From NCBI GenBank assembly GCA_016934535.1, contig JAFGSQ010000066.1:1-27603 (forward strand): DNA of 27,603 bases, written 5' to 3'. Positions 1-8,343 of this stretch are shown piece by piece. Made by a program: the position numbers and the translations under genes. Each line of letters starts with the position of its first letter. Positions within the stretch are counted from its first letter, which is position 1. The notes beneath the pieces are model-generated. The model saw only the letters and a program-made list of their open reading frames with translations, did not search any database and was not told where the DNA came from. Source of the DNA: a candidate division WOR-3 bacterium. GTDB lineage: Bacteria; SDB-A.

Positions 1-35
1 AATCCCGACAATCCCCTAAATGCCAGAGACCCTTG

Positions 36-64
36 TGGACAAATGAATCTCTTCAATTTATAAT
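36..64 (+). promoter_or_regulatory. Sigma70-type promoter of the cyclase gene
   Basis: A -35 hexamer TGGACA at 36-41 (5 of 6 match to TTGACA) is separated by 17 bases from a perfect -10 TATAAT at 59-64. The expected transcription start is near 71, giving a leader of about 24 bases before the ATG at 95. This is a consensus reading only, with no experimental support. Confidence 0.55.
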
Positions 65-94
65 GATTTTATTAGGACACTAGTGACCTGAAAT

Positions 95-3000
95 ATGAAC
101 ACATTCGTACCTGAAATTATACTCGACGGTTATACGTTTGGTAAAAAACGCGGTTCTTTCAACGGAGCCGTTATGTCGGTTGACATCAAAGGTTTTACCG
201 AGATGACGAGCGAACTTATTAAACACGGTAAAGAAGGAACTGAAGTGATTTCTGAAATGACGACCGGTTTGTTCGACAAATCTCTCGATTTGATATACGA
301 ATCAGAAGGTTTTGTTTCATCTTTCGCAGGAGATTCTTTCACGGCGGTTTTTAATGAACAGGGATCCGGAAAACACAGCTGTGCCTCAATATGCCTTGCC
401 GTTGCGATAAAATTGAAAGACGAATTGAAAAAAATAAGTATAGTCGAAACTGAATTCGGTACGTTCAATTTTTCTGTGAGAATAGGATTGGGTCAAGGTA
501 AAGTATTCTGGAAAATAATTGAACATGAAAACGAAAAAATTTTTTACTTCCGGGGAAAAGCGATAGAAAAAGCCGTCGCGGCCCAGAAATCGGCCGAACC
601 GGGTTCAATTTGCGCCGAAAGAGGCATGCAAGAATTTTCCGGTTGCGAAGGCACCGGATTTAACGATACGAAGAACTGTAATCTCATGGCATTGCATGAC
701 AAAATTGACAGAAAGTTTGAAGCAGATCAGCATCCGAAAAATTCGTGGCCGGAAAAGTTAATAAAGAGTTTTACGGGAGAACATGAGTTCGGATTTATGA
801 TTCCGGAATTCAGAGAAGTAATTTCGGTTTTCATCTCCTGTAAAAAAAGCAAAACCATTGACGCTCTTACTTCTAAAATCCTTTCAATGAAGAAAGAATA
901 CGGATTTTCTCACCCGCACGTGGATTTCTTGAATTCTGATCCGTCTGTCGTAATCTTTTTCGGCGCTCCGGTCTCTTATGAACGAAATGACTCAAAGGCA
1001 ATGAGTTTTTTACTGGCTTTAGCTGACTGGGCAAAGGGAAAAATCAGGATCAAATGCGGGGCTTCAAAAGGAACCTGCTACTGCGGATTCAACGGTGGTT
1101 CTGAGAGAAAAGAATTCATGTGCCTGGGCGATACGACAAATCTCGCGGCGAGGATGCTCAACCGCGCCTGTTGGGATCAGATTTTGGTCGATGAAAACCT
1201 TTCAAAAGTGAAAGGATTCGTTTTTTCGTTTTTGGGAGAGTATAGATTCAAAGGAAAGGCAGAAGATATAAATACCTATGTCTTAAATGCAGTCTCCGAA
1301 AGGCAAGCCGTGACATTTTCCGGATCAATCGTAGGCAGAGAAAAAGAGAAGAAAAAACTGATCGATTTCCTGCTTAAACTTAAAGAAAAAGAAAACGCCG
1401 GCGTCGCTGTTGTTGAAGGCGAACCTGGCGTGGGAAAAACCCGACTGGTGTCGGAAATAAAAAAAAGCGCTCAAAAGAAAATGAATTTTGTAAACGAAAT
1501 ATCATGGATTTACATGCCTTGCGACGAGGTGTTAAGAAAAAGCTACGGACCGGTTCAGCGCATGATTAAAGATTTGATCGAATACGAAGAGAACGGAGAT
1601 CTGAAGCAGGTTAAAGCAGGATTTGAAAAAAAATTCAGAGAATTTCTTGAAAAAATTCCTGAAACAGAAATTAAAAATGAAATAGAAAGCAGAAAACATA
1701 TTTTCGCGTCATTTTGCGGAATTAGCGTCAGAAACACATATTTTGAAGCGCTTCCTGAGAAAAGCAGGTTTGAAGCTACCGTGGTGGCAATTAAGAGTAT
1801 CATCAAAGGCGCTTCGCTGATAAAACCCCTCGTACTCGAAATTGATGACAGTCAGTGGATCGATGAAGACATGCTTATTTTGCTGAGGAGATTGTTTGTC
1901 AATGTCGAAAAATATCCGTTTGCAGTAATCACAGAAAAAAGACTGTCTGACAAAAGCAGCGCTCTTGATACAGTCCCCAAAGAATATGTGAGATTACGTT
2001 TACAAATCCGGAATTTCAGTTTACCTGAAATTACACTTCTTTCAAAATCTGTCGTCCCTGGACTGGAAATCGGGAGCGCTTTCCTCGATTTTATAGAAAG
2101 ATTTAGCGGGGGAAATCCTTTTTTCATTGAGCAAATAATACATTACATGGCTGAAAGAGGTGTCGACGCCGGGAATTTTGACGAGACAAGACTTGAATTT
2201 GAAATACCCTCAGACGTTAACAATCTGATAGTTTCGAGAATCGACAGACTGACTCCGGAACTTAAAACTGTTGTAAAAGCCGCAACAATACTCGGTACGG
2301 AGTTTTCATCGGACGTTCTCACCGAAATGCTCGGGGGTTATGACATCGATTCCCACCTTTTTGAAGGTGAGAATCAGTTTTTGTGGACGAAATATTCGGG
2401 AAGTAAATACAATTTCAGGCATGCGATGATAAGAGAAACTGTCTACGGGATACAATTAAAAAAGGACCTGAGAAGACTTCATTCGACTGCGGGCAGGGCG
2501 ATTGAAAAAATAAACAAAATGTCCCTGAAAAATGTTTACGCTGAACTCGCGTATCATTTTGAAAAAGCTTCGGATGAAACAAATTCAATCAAGTATCTGA
2601 AATTAGCCGCTGAACAGGCAAAGCGGAATTACAGAAATGAAGAGGCGGCTTATTATTTCCGCCGACTCATAGAGATTACTGAGAAAAAGATTTACAAGGC
2701 AGAAAACAAGACTGAGCTGATAAGAGACAAGACTCTCTATTTGAAAAACAAAGCTTACGTAAAATGGCAGTCCGGAAAATGGCGGGAAGGTATTACACTG
2801 ATTCTCAAGGCGTTAGAATCGGCGATTATTCTGCCGGATAAAAAACTGAAGGTAATGGTCATGATAGATGTTGGAACTTATTACCAGAATATTGGCGAGA
2901 CGACTAGAGCCGGAAAGTATCTTAAAGAAGCAAGACGCTTGAGCAGAAAAGAAAGTTCCTCTGAAATACGAGCTTTGAGCGATTATTCGCTGGGTGAATT

Positions 3001-4114
3001 TTATATGGACAGGGGGAATTATTCTGAAGCGCTTTCACTTTTAACTTCTGCTTTGAATTATTACAAAAAAAACAAAAAAGAAGCGGAAACCGGAAAAGTT
3101 TCAGGAAGCATAGGACTTCTGCATTATTACAAGGGAGAATATGAAAAAGCAAAAAAATATATTTCTGCCCATATAAATATTGCGAGAAAACAGAAAAACC
3201 TCTATCAGGAGATGAGAGGACTTGGAAACATCGGAATTATGTACGACGATCTGGGTGATTACCGGAGTGCCAGGAAGATATTTTTGAAAATAATGAGACT
3301 GTCGAAAAAAACCGGATACAGACACGCAGAGGCTAGAACTTTAGGAAACCTGGCCGGTGTTTATTTGGCAATGAACAAATACGAAAAGGCACTGGATTAT
3401 TTCCGGGAGCAGATAAAGATATCGATCGAGATGGGAGACGACCTGGGGGCAAAGTTTCCCCTCATCAACGTCGCTTCAGTATTCGTCTCCCTTGGAAGAT
3501 ACGAAGAGGCTGAAAGAGCACTGAACGAATTTGCCCAATATTCATTAAAATCAACCGACAGGAGAAGTCATGCGGTCAGTCTCGGCATATACGCAAAAAT
3601 AGAATGGAGGAAGAAGAATTTCAAAAAAGCACTCAGACTGTTTACACAAGCCATTGATAAACTGGAGAAGATGAAAGTCAAATACTATTCATGTTTTTTC
3701 AGGATCGAAAAAGCTTTCCTTCTTCTTGACAACGGAATGCACACTAAAGCTTTAAAAACACTCGGAAAAGCGGGCCTTGAAGCTGAAAAGCTGAAAATTT
3801 CGAATTTAATTCCGTTGGCCGATATAACCAAATGTGCGTGCAATTTTTCACTGACAAAAAATGAAAAAAATAAAATTCTTTGTTTCAGAAAACTCGTTGA
3901 CCTGGCCGAGAATTCCAGCGATCAAAGTGTCAGCGCCAAGGCTTATTATTATTTGTGGTCTCTGACGAAAGAAGATTGCGGTTTTTCATCGCCTGTTTCA
4001 CCAGACGAATTCAGGAACAAAGCTTTAAGGATATTCGAATCAGTTTATAAGAAAACAGGCAACGACGAATGCAGATTGTATGCAGAAAGAATAAAAAGTT
4101 GTTGTAAGGAGTAA
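95..4114 (+). CDS. Tandem class III nucleotide cyclase - AAA ATPase - TPR signalling protein (soluble adenylyl cyclase-like layout)
   Basis: A 1339-residue cytoplasmic protein with no signal peptide. Residues about 24-180 form a first class III cyclase domain with both metal-binding aspartates visible (VDIKGFT, D30; FAGDSF, D80). Residues about 240-400 form a second cyclase domain that lacks the first aspartate (VISVFIS) but keeps LGDTTNLAARM (345-355), which carries the transition-state Asn349 and Arg353. A Walker A motif (GEPGVGKTRL, 442-451) and a Walker B-like motif (LVLEIDDSQWID, 579-590) follow, as in STAND/AAA regulators. The rest, about 830-1290, is TPR-like helical repeats. The split of metal site and transition-state residues between two domains matches the single-active-site layout of ADCY10-type soluble cyclases. 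The likely product is cAMP; cGMP or loss of activity cannot be excluded because the usual substrate-selecting Lys position is not conserved. The AAGGAG in its last codons serves cutA, so the two are probably co-transcribed. Confidence 0.88.
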   Translation: MNTFVPEIILDGYTFGKKRGSFNGAVMSVDIKGFTEMTSELIKHGKEGTEVISEMTTGLFDKSLDLIYESEGFVSSFAGDSFTAVFNEQGSGKHSCASICLAVAIKLKDELKKISIVETEFGTFNFSVRIGLGQGKVFWKIIEHENEKIFYFRGKAIEKAVAAQKSAEPGSICAERGMQEFSGCEGTGFNDTKNCNLMALHDKIDRKFEADQHPKNSWPEKLIKSFTGEHEFGFMIPEFREVISVFISCKKSKTIDALTSKILSMKKEYGFSHPHVDFLNSDPSVVIFFGAPVSYERNDSKAMSFLLALADWAKGKIRIKCGASKGTCYCGFNGGSERKEFMCLGDTTNLAARMLNRACWDQILVDENLSKVKGFVFSFLGEYRFKGKAEDINTYVLNAVSERQAVTFSGSIVGREKEKKKLIDFLLKLKEKENAGVAVVEGEPGVGKTRLVSEIKKSAQKKMNFVNEISWIYMPCDEVLRKSYGPVQRMIKDLIEYEENGDLKQVKAGFEKKFREFLEKIPETEIKNEIESRKHIFASFCGISVRNTYFEALPEKSRFEATVVAIKSIIKGASLIKPLVLEIDDSQWIDEDMLILLRRLFVNVEKYPFAVITEKRLSDKSSALDTVPKEYVRLRLQIRNFSLPEITLLSKSVVPGLEIGSAFLDFIERFSGGNPFFIEQIIHYMAERGVDAGNFDETRLEFEIPSDVNNLIVSRIDRLTPELKTVVKAATILGTEFSSDVLTEMLGGYDIDSHLFEGENQFLWTKYSGSKYNFRHAMIRETVYGIQLKKDLRRLHSTAGRAIEKINKMSLKNVYAELAYHFEKASDETNSIKYLKLAAEQAKRNYRNEEAAYYFRRLIEITEKKIYKAENKTELIRDKTLYLKNKAYVKWQSGKWREGITLILKALESAIILPDKKLKVMVMIDVGTYYQNIGETTRAGKYLKEARRLSRKESSSEIRALSDYSLGEFYMDRGNYSEALSLLTSALNYYKKNKKEAETGKVSGSIGLLHYYKGEYEKAKKYISAHINIARKQKNLYQEMRGLGNIGIMYDDLGDYRSARKIFLKIMRLSKKTGYRHAEARTLGNLAGVYLAMNKYEKALDYFREQIKISIEMGDDLGAKFPLINVASVFVSLGRYEEAERALNEFAQYSLKSTDRRSHAVSLGIYAKIEWRKKNFKKALRLFTQAIDKLEKMKVKYYSCFFRIEKAFLLLDNGMHTKALKTLGKAGLEAEKLKISNLIPLADITKCACNFSLTKNEKNKILCFRKLVDLAENSSDQSVSAKAYYYLWSLTKEDCGFSSPVSPDEFRNKALRIFESVYKKTGNDECRLYAERIKSCCKE

Positions 4115-4115
4115 A

Positions 4116-4445
4116 ATGAAAACGATATTGGTTTACATGACGGCGGAAAATATTGTTGAAGCCGAAAAGATATCAAAAGCGCTTGTCTCAAAAAGGCTCG
4201 CGGCATGCGCGAATATAATTGACGGAGTCAAGTCATTTTATCATTGGAAAGGCAGAATCGAAAAATCGAAAGAAGCCGTTATTATAGCCAAGACGACTTC
4301 TGAACTGCTTGAACCTTTGACGTCTGAAGTCAAAAAGCTTCACAGTTACGAATGCCCGTGCGTAACCGCTTTTGAGATATCGGGGGGAAACGAAGATTAT
4401 TTATCGTGGATAACCGAAAGCGTGAAAAAGCAGCGGGTTGGTTAA
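4116..4445 (+). CDS. cutA: Divalent-cation tolerance protein CutA
   Basis: A 109-residue protein matching the small trimeric CutA1 family along its full length. Recognisable segments are the N-terminal beta strand, KRLAACANIIDGVKSFYHW (about 26-44), the KSKEAVIIAKTT strand and the C-terminal HSYECPCVTAFEI region. CutA1 proteins are linked to copper/divalent-metal tolerance, but their biochemical role is unsettled. The start is one base after the cyclase stop codon, and the ribosome binding site AAGGAG lies inside the end of that gene, so translation is probably coupled. The stop codon TAA (4443-4445) overlaps the convergent fumB stop. The association with the cyclase may be only positional. 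Confidence 0.93.
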   Translation: MKTILVYMTAENIVEAEKISKALVSKRLAACANIIDGVKSFYHWKGRIEKSKEAVIIAKTTSELLEPLTSEVKKLHSYECPCVTAFEISGGNEDYLSWITESVKKQRVG

Positions 4446-4975
4446 CCGCGAAAAATGTAATCGCCCCAAAGATCCGCGAAGACAATAGAAGGCATTTCAG
4501 AAACAGTCAGTTCGCAAAGCGCTTCGTTTCCAAGATGACCGTGGGACAGTGTTGTCGCGTCTTTGACTGTTCTCGAAATCAGAGCGGAAAGTCCTCCCGG
4601 AAAACCGAGATAAACACAGCCCATGCGGAGCATTTCTGACAAAAATGCATCTGAAACCGCTCCTTTGCCGATGACGGCTTTAAGTCCGAAGGAAAGAAGA
4701 AGGGATAGATTGCTTTCCATTCTGTATGTTGAAGTAGGTCCGACTGCGAATTTATTGTTGCTTTTGTCTATCACCGAAACCGAACTGAGAAACAAACATG
4801 AACCGGGAATTTGAAATGGCAGGTTTTCGTTTGCTTTAATCCGCGGAATTATTTCCGATAAAGTAGAGTCTCTGGCGGCGATTACATTTCCGTATATTAA
4901 TACCCGATCGGCGCATTTCAGCTCCTTCAGAGATTCTTCGTTTTTGACCGGAAAATCGAGACTGCGAACGGTCAT
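4442..4975 (-). CDS. fumB: Class I fumarate hydratase, beta (C-terminal) subunit
   Basis: A 177-residue protein matching the beta domain of iron-sulfur fumarases and L-tartrate dehydratases. Visible signatures are the opening strand, GPTSTYRM, the KAVIGKG segment and the C-terminal FADLWGDY. With the adjacent alpha subunit it would reversibly hydrate fumarate to malate. An ATG at 4975 was chosen over the upstream one at 5008 because it forms a 4-base ATGA overlap with the alpha-subunit stop, the usual arrangement for split fumarases. A weak GAAAGG lies 13 bases upstream. Tartrate dehydratase is an alternative that sequence alone does not exclude. The stop overlaps the cutA stop on the other strand. 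Confidence 0.9.
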   Translation of the reverse strand: MTVRSLDFPVKNEESLKELKCADRVLIYGNVIAARDSTLSEIIPRIKANENLPFQIPGSCLFLSSVSVIDKSNNKFAVGPTSTYRMESNLSLLLSFGLKAVIGKGAVSDAFLSEMLRMGCVYLGFPGGLSALISRTVKDATTLSHGHLGNEALCELTVSEMPSIVFADLWGDYIFRG

Positions 4976-5811
4976 ATCACGGCGCGAGCCTTTCTCGCGG
5001 CACAGCATAGAAAAGATACTGAAACGGGGTATGTCGAAATGTGCCGGGGAAAAGTTTCAATGAAAAGGTCGAGAGCCGTCGGGCGGCCTCCGAAACCTGC
5101 AGGACCTATGCCGATAGAATTTATTTTTTCGAGCCATTTCATTTCAATGTCTGCCATTCCGGGGTCAGGATTGCGGGTACCCAAATCCCTCAGGAGAGAT
5201 TTCAAAGACAAAAAAGATGCGCGGTCAGCAGTTCCGCCGGTGCCTATTCCTATTATCAGCGGAGGGCAGGCATTTAATCCATGTTTGCGGACTGTTTCTT
5301 CGACGAATTCATACATGTCATTTTCACTGGCGTCGGGAAGGAACATTTTTGAACGTCCCGAATTTTCGGATCCGCCTCCTTTGAGAAGCACTGTCAGGCT
5401 GATGTTATCTCCTTCGACCAAAGAAACATAAACGGAAGCCGGAGATGAGCGGATCAGGGAGTTGTTTCCGGTCAAGAAATCAGAGACCATGGATTTCCTC
5501 AAAATCCCTTTTTCACCGGCTCGCCTTACTCCTTCGTTAATTTCGTTTTCAATGTCGACGCCTGAAAGAATAACGCCTGTTCCGATGTCGGCAAAAACGC
5601 ATACTACACCAGTGTCCTGACAAAGGGGCCTTTTTTCACTTTGAGCTATTCGGTTATTGTCAAGAATCAACTTAATTATTCCCGGGTTTTTTGGATTATC
5701 TTTTAAATATTTCTCGTAATATGCTTTGACATCAGAGCTGAGGGATTGCGAGTTTCTCTCGCAAAGGTTGAATACAACGGATTCAATCTGTCCCTTTTCC
5801 AGGAGTCTCAT
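4972..5811 (-). CDS. fumA: Class I fumarate hydratase, alpha (N-terminal, [4Fe-4S]) subunit
   Basis: A 279-residue protein carrying the three cysteines expected to bind the catalytic [4Fe-4S] cluster: C64 in RPLCQDTG, C182 in NACPPLIIGIGTGG, and C269 or C270 in the FLCCAARKA tail. The KGGGSEN motif (144-150) and GIGTGGTADRA are also typical. Oxygen-sensitive class I fumarases are common in anaerobes, which fits the rest of the window. The start lies only 9 bases after the stop of the secreted propeller gene and no Shine-Dalgarno is visible, so it may be co-transcribed with that gene or have its own poorly defined signal. The order alpha-beta with ATGA overlap supports a two-subunit enzyme. 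Confidence 0.92.
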   Translation of the reverse strand: MRLLEKGQIESVVFNLCERNSQSLSSDVKAYYEKYLKDNPKNPGIIKLILDNNRIAQSEKRPLCQDTGVVCVFADIGTGVILSGVDIENEINEGVRRAGEKGILRKSMVSDFLTGNNSLIRSSPASVYVSLVEGDNISLTVLLKGGGSENSGRSKMFLPDASENDMYEFVEETVRKHGLNACPPLIIGIGTGGTADRASFLSLKSLLRDLGTRNPDPGMADIEMKWLEKINSIGIGPAGFGGRPTALDLFIETFPRHISTYPVSVSFLCCAARKARAVI

Positions 5812-5820
5812 ATATGATTT

Positions 5821-8220
5821 TTATCTGATAAACAAAATTTTATTCGTGCTTGTTTCATTTCCGATAAGAAGATTGATGAAATACACCCCTTTCGGAGACA
5901 ATGAACCGGAATTATCCCTGCCGTCCCAAACGAACTCGTAACTTCCCGGGAGCCGGAATCCGTCAAATATCGTTTTGACCAACTGTCCCGCCGCGTTATA
6001 AACCCTAAGTTGAACAACGAGACCATTCTCTAAGGAAAATATTATCCTGACCGAACTGCTGAATGGATTGGGGTATGACAGAAACGAACAATTCTGTGTC
6101 GGGGCAGTTTCATGGCTTTCATCAACATCTGTAAATATACTCCCATAGTAACAAGCCATATTCGCCGATAAAAATCCACCGGCAAAAGTATAATTACCGC
6201 AGGCAAATATGACTGATTCTTGAATTATTATATTTGTTACTGAATCGTTATATTCATTGCCCAATCCGCCCCCGACTTCTTCCCATGAATTACCGTTCCA
6301 TTTAGTTATTTTATCGGCGAAGAAATTATCCCCTGCTTCAGTAAACATCCCTCCCACATAAACAGCATCATCGGACAAAGTAATTACTGACACGGAATTG
6401 TTAAAACATCCTCCGAGGTCTTCCCAGCTTGTTCCGTTCCAAAGAGCGAAAAAATCAGCGTTCGGATTTCCTCCCGCGTTGGTGAAATATCCTCCTGCGT
6501 AAATTCCTTCACTATTAACAGCTATAGCTTTTACAACATTGTTCAATCCTCCGCCTACATCTTCCCAAGAAACACCGTTCCATTTTGCAATATAGTCCGC
6601 GTCTGGATTTCCTCCAGCGTTGGTGAAATTTCCTCCAACGAAAATATCACCATTATAAAAAGCTATCGTATAAACAATATTGTTCAGTCCTTCTCCGAGG
6701 TTTTCCCAGTTTGTTCCATTCCACACTGCTATGTGGTTTGCATCGGTATTACCTCCAGCGTAAAAAAAATCTCCTCCCGCATACAGCAAACCGTCTTTAA
6801 CTGCTAACACGAAGACTGAAGCATTCAATCCGTTTCCGAGCGGCACAAAGTTTGTCCCGTCCCATTTGGTAATGTTTCTATTCAATGCAGAATTTCCTGC
6901 TGAAGCAAAATAACCACCGATGTACAAATCACCCGAATGAAGCAACGAAGTAAAAATTTTTCCTGAATGAATTATCCCATCTCCCAATGAAACCCACTGG
7001 GAGCCTGTCCATTTTATCAAACTTTCGCTGTATGGCACGCCGGGTCTCGCAGGAAAATATCCGCCGACAACAATTTCCTCTCCTAAAAAAGCCAAGGTAT
7101 TGACTGTGGAAAGAATATAATCGTAATAAATCCCTCCGCCTATAGGACGCCAGGTTACGGATGGTGTTTTAGCCACTTTATCCGCCAGGGGATTTTCTCC
7201 GGCATTCTGGAAAGATCCTCCTATGTATATACAGTCGTTGTCAAAGGCAAATGAGCTGACGAATCCGTTTAAGCCGTTTCCATAAGAATTCCAATATCTG
7301 CCATCCCACAAGGCAAAGTAATCTGCGTCCTGGTTGCAGGAACCTGCATTGGTAAAATAACCGCAGGCAAAGAGGTAGTTGTCTTCCACTAATATGAAGT
7401 TTACAGTGTTGTTGATAATGCTGTAGGAAGTGTTTTCAGAAATAGCCTGCCAATCGCCATTTTTCCACTTTGCTATATAATCAGCTGTGTTGTTGTTACC
7501 GGCATATGTGAAACTGCCACCGGCGAAAACAGCGGAATCCGTATATTCAATAGTCAAAACTCTTCCGTTCAGGCCTTCTCCCATTGGATTCCATGAAGAA
7601 TTTTCAAGGTAACAGATCCTGTCCGCGTCGGGATCACTTCCTGCGTCAGTAAAATCTCCGCCAATGTATATTCGATTGTCTTTGACTGTAATGGCATACA
7701 CTGGCGCGTTCAGTCCGTTACCGATTGAATTCCAGTTTAATCCGTCCCATTTTGCAATATAATCAGCGTTGGGGTTGCCTCCTGCATCCGTAAAGTTACC
7801 TCCTGCATACAAAACGTCTGAAAGGCAAGCGATAGCGAAAACGTATCCGTTAAGACCTTCTCCGAGGGATTGCCACGAATTTCCATTCCATACGGAAATG
7901 TAGTCGGCGTAATTATCCCCACCTGCGTTAGTGAAATGGCCGCCGGCGATTATTCCATTCTCAAAAGGCGCAATTATTCTCACATATCCGTTTAAACCAG
8001 AACCGAGAGAACTCCAATTGTTGCCGTCCCATTTTGCAATGTAGTCTGCGTAAGAAATACCTCCCGCGTCTGTGAACATGCCACCGGCATAGATATACCC
8101 GTCATTTTTGCAGAGGGTCAATACGGTGTTGTTGACTCCTTCGTCAAGAGGCATCCAGTAATGAGCGCAAACAGCTTGTGGAATGAATAAAATACAGACG
8201 CTTAATAATCTAAATCTCAT
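5821..8220 (-). CDS. Secreted 14-repeat beta-propeller protein with FlgD-Ig/T9SS-like C-terminal domain
   Basis: A 799-residue exported protein. The start at 8220 was chosen because it gives a signal peptide (MRFRLLSVCILFIPQAVCA) and a good AAGG ribosome binding site 7 bases upstream; an ATG further up in the same frame (8343) would add 41 residues with no signal character. Residues about 19-696 hold 14 repeats of about 46 residues around the pattern AGGxFTxAGGxxxADYIAKW followed by xxWxxLGxGLN, kelch/WD-like. Fourteen blades would make two seven-bladed propellers. The last 103 residues form a FlgD-Ig/T9SS-like domain (VYNAAGQLVKTI, then GVYFINL, ending KILFIR), probably a sorting or anchoring signal. 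No catalytic residues are recognised; binding or adhesion is the likely role. The fumarase genes lie directly downstream. Confidence 0.85.
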   Translation of the reverse strand: MRFRLLSVCILFIPQAVCAHYWMPLDEGVNNTVLTLCKNDGYIYAGGMFTDAGGISYADYIAKWDGNNWSSLGSGLNGYVRIIAPFENGIIAGGHFTNAGGDNYADYISVWNGNSWQSLGEGLNGYVFAIACLSDVLYAGGNFTDAGGNPNADYIAKWDGLNWNSIGNGLNAPVYAITVKDNRIYIGGDFTDAGSDPDADRICYLENSSWNPMGEGLNGRVLTIEYTDSAVFAGGSFTYAGNNNTADYIAKWKNGDWQAISENTSYSIINNTVNFILVEDNYLFACGYFTNAGSCNQDADYFALWDGRYWNSYGNGLNGFVSSFAFDNDCIYIGGSFQNAGENPLADKVAKTPSVTWRPIGGGIYYDYILSTVNTLAFLGEEIVVGGYFPARPGVPYSESLIKWTGSQWVSLGDGIIHSGKIFTSLLHSGDLYIGGYFASAGNSALNRNITKWDGTNFVPLGNGLNASVFVLAVKDGLLYAGGDFFYAGGNTDANHIAVWNGTNWENLGEGLNNIVYTIAFYNGDIFVGGNFTNAGGNPDADYIAKWNGVSWEDVGGGLNNVVKAIAVNSEGIYAGGYFTNAGGNPNADFFALWNGTSWEDLGGCFNNSVSVITLSDDAVYVGGMFTEAGDNFFADKITKWNGNSWEEVGGGLGNEYNDSVTNIIIQESVIFACGNYTFAGGFLSANMACYYGSIFTDVDESHETAPTQNCSFLSYPNPFSSSVRIIFSLENGLVVQLRVYNAAGQLVKTIFDGFRLPGSYEFVWDGRDNSGSLSPKGVYFINLLIGNETSTNKILFIR
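6133..8166 (-). repeat. Fourteen tandem protein-coding repeats (about 138 bp period)
   Basis: The repeat-coding part of the secreted propeller gene. The most alike units are those with AGGNFTDAGG or AGGNFTNAGG and GNPNADYIAKW or GNPDADYIAKW, while units 5, 7, 8 and 14 are clearly diverged (no AGG or altered GLN turn). The mix of near-identical and worn units suggests partly recent expansion or homogenisation. Confidence 0.8.
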
Positions 8221-8308
8221 TTTCAAGCCTTTTTTAGTATAGTATAGCATCTGTGAATGATACCCGCCTGTATTTTTATGGAAAATGGAATAAAACCTCT
8301 CGAGTTCA

Positions 8309-8337
8309 TTGGAATATGCCGGGCACTTGTGTATAAT
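8309..8337 (+). promoter_or_regulatory. Promoter of the patatin gene, predicted to give a leaderless mRNA
   Basis: A -35 TTGGAA (8309-8314) lies 17 bases from a perfect -10 TATAAT (8332-8337). The ATG at 8344 begins 6 bases after the -10, about where transcription would start. No Shine-Dalgarno sequence is present upstream of that ATG. Confidence 0.6.
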
Positions 8338-8343
8338 GTCCAC

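Noticed and set aside
1-63. Open frame from the left edge encoding about 20 residues up to a TAA at 61-63, possibly the end of an upstream gene.
   Set aside because: Too short to judge, it overlaps the promoter -10 of the cyclase gene, and another frame is also open to the edge.
5039-5431. A plus-strand frame of 130 codons inside the fumA region.
   Set aside because: It is the antisense shadow of fumA, whose iron-sulfur cysteines and motifs are clear; the plus-strand frame has no family-like pattern.
6133-8166. The evenly repeated DNA as a CRISPR array or satellite.
   Set aside because: The repeats are in frame in a long secreted protein with period about 138 bp and variable units; there are no short identical repeats with unique spacers.
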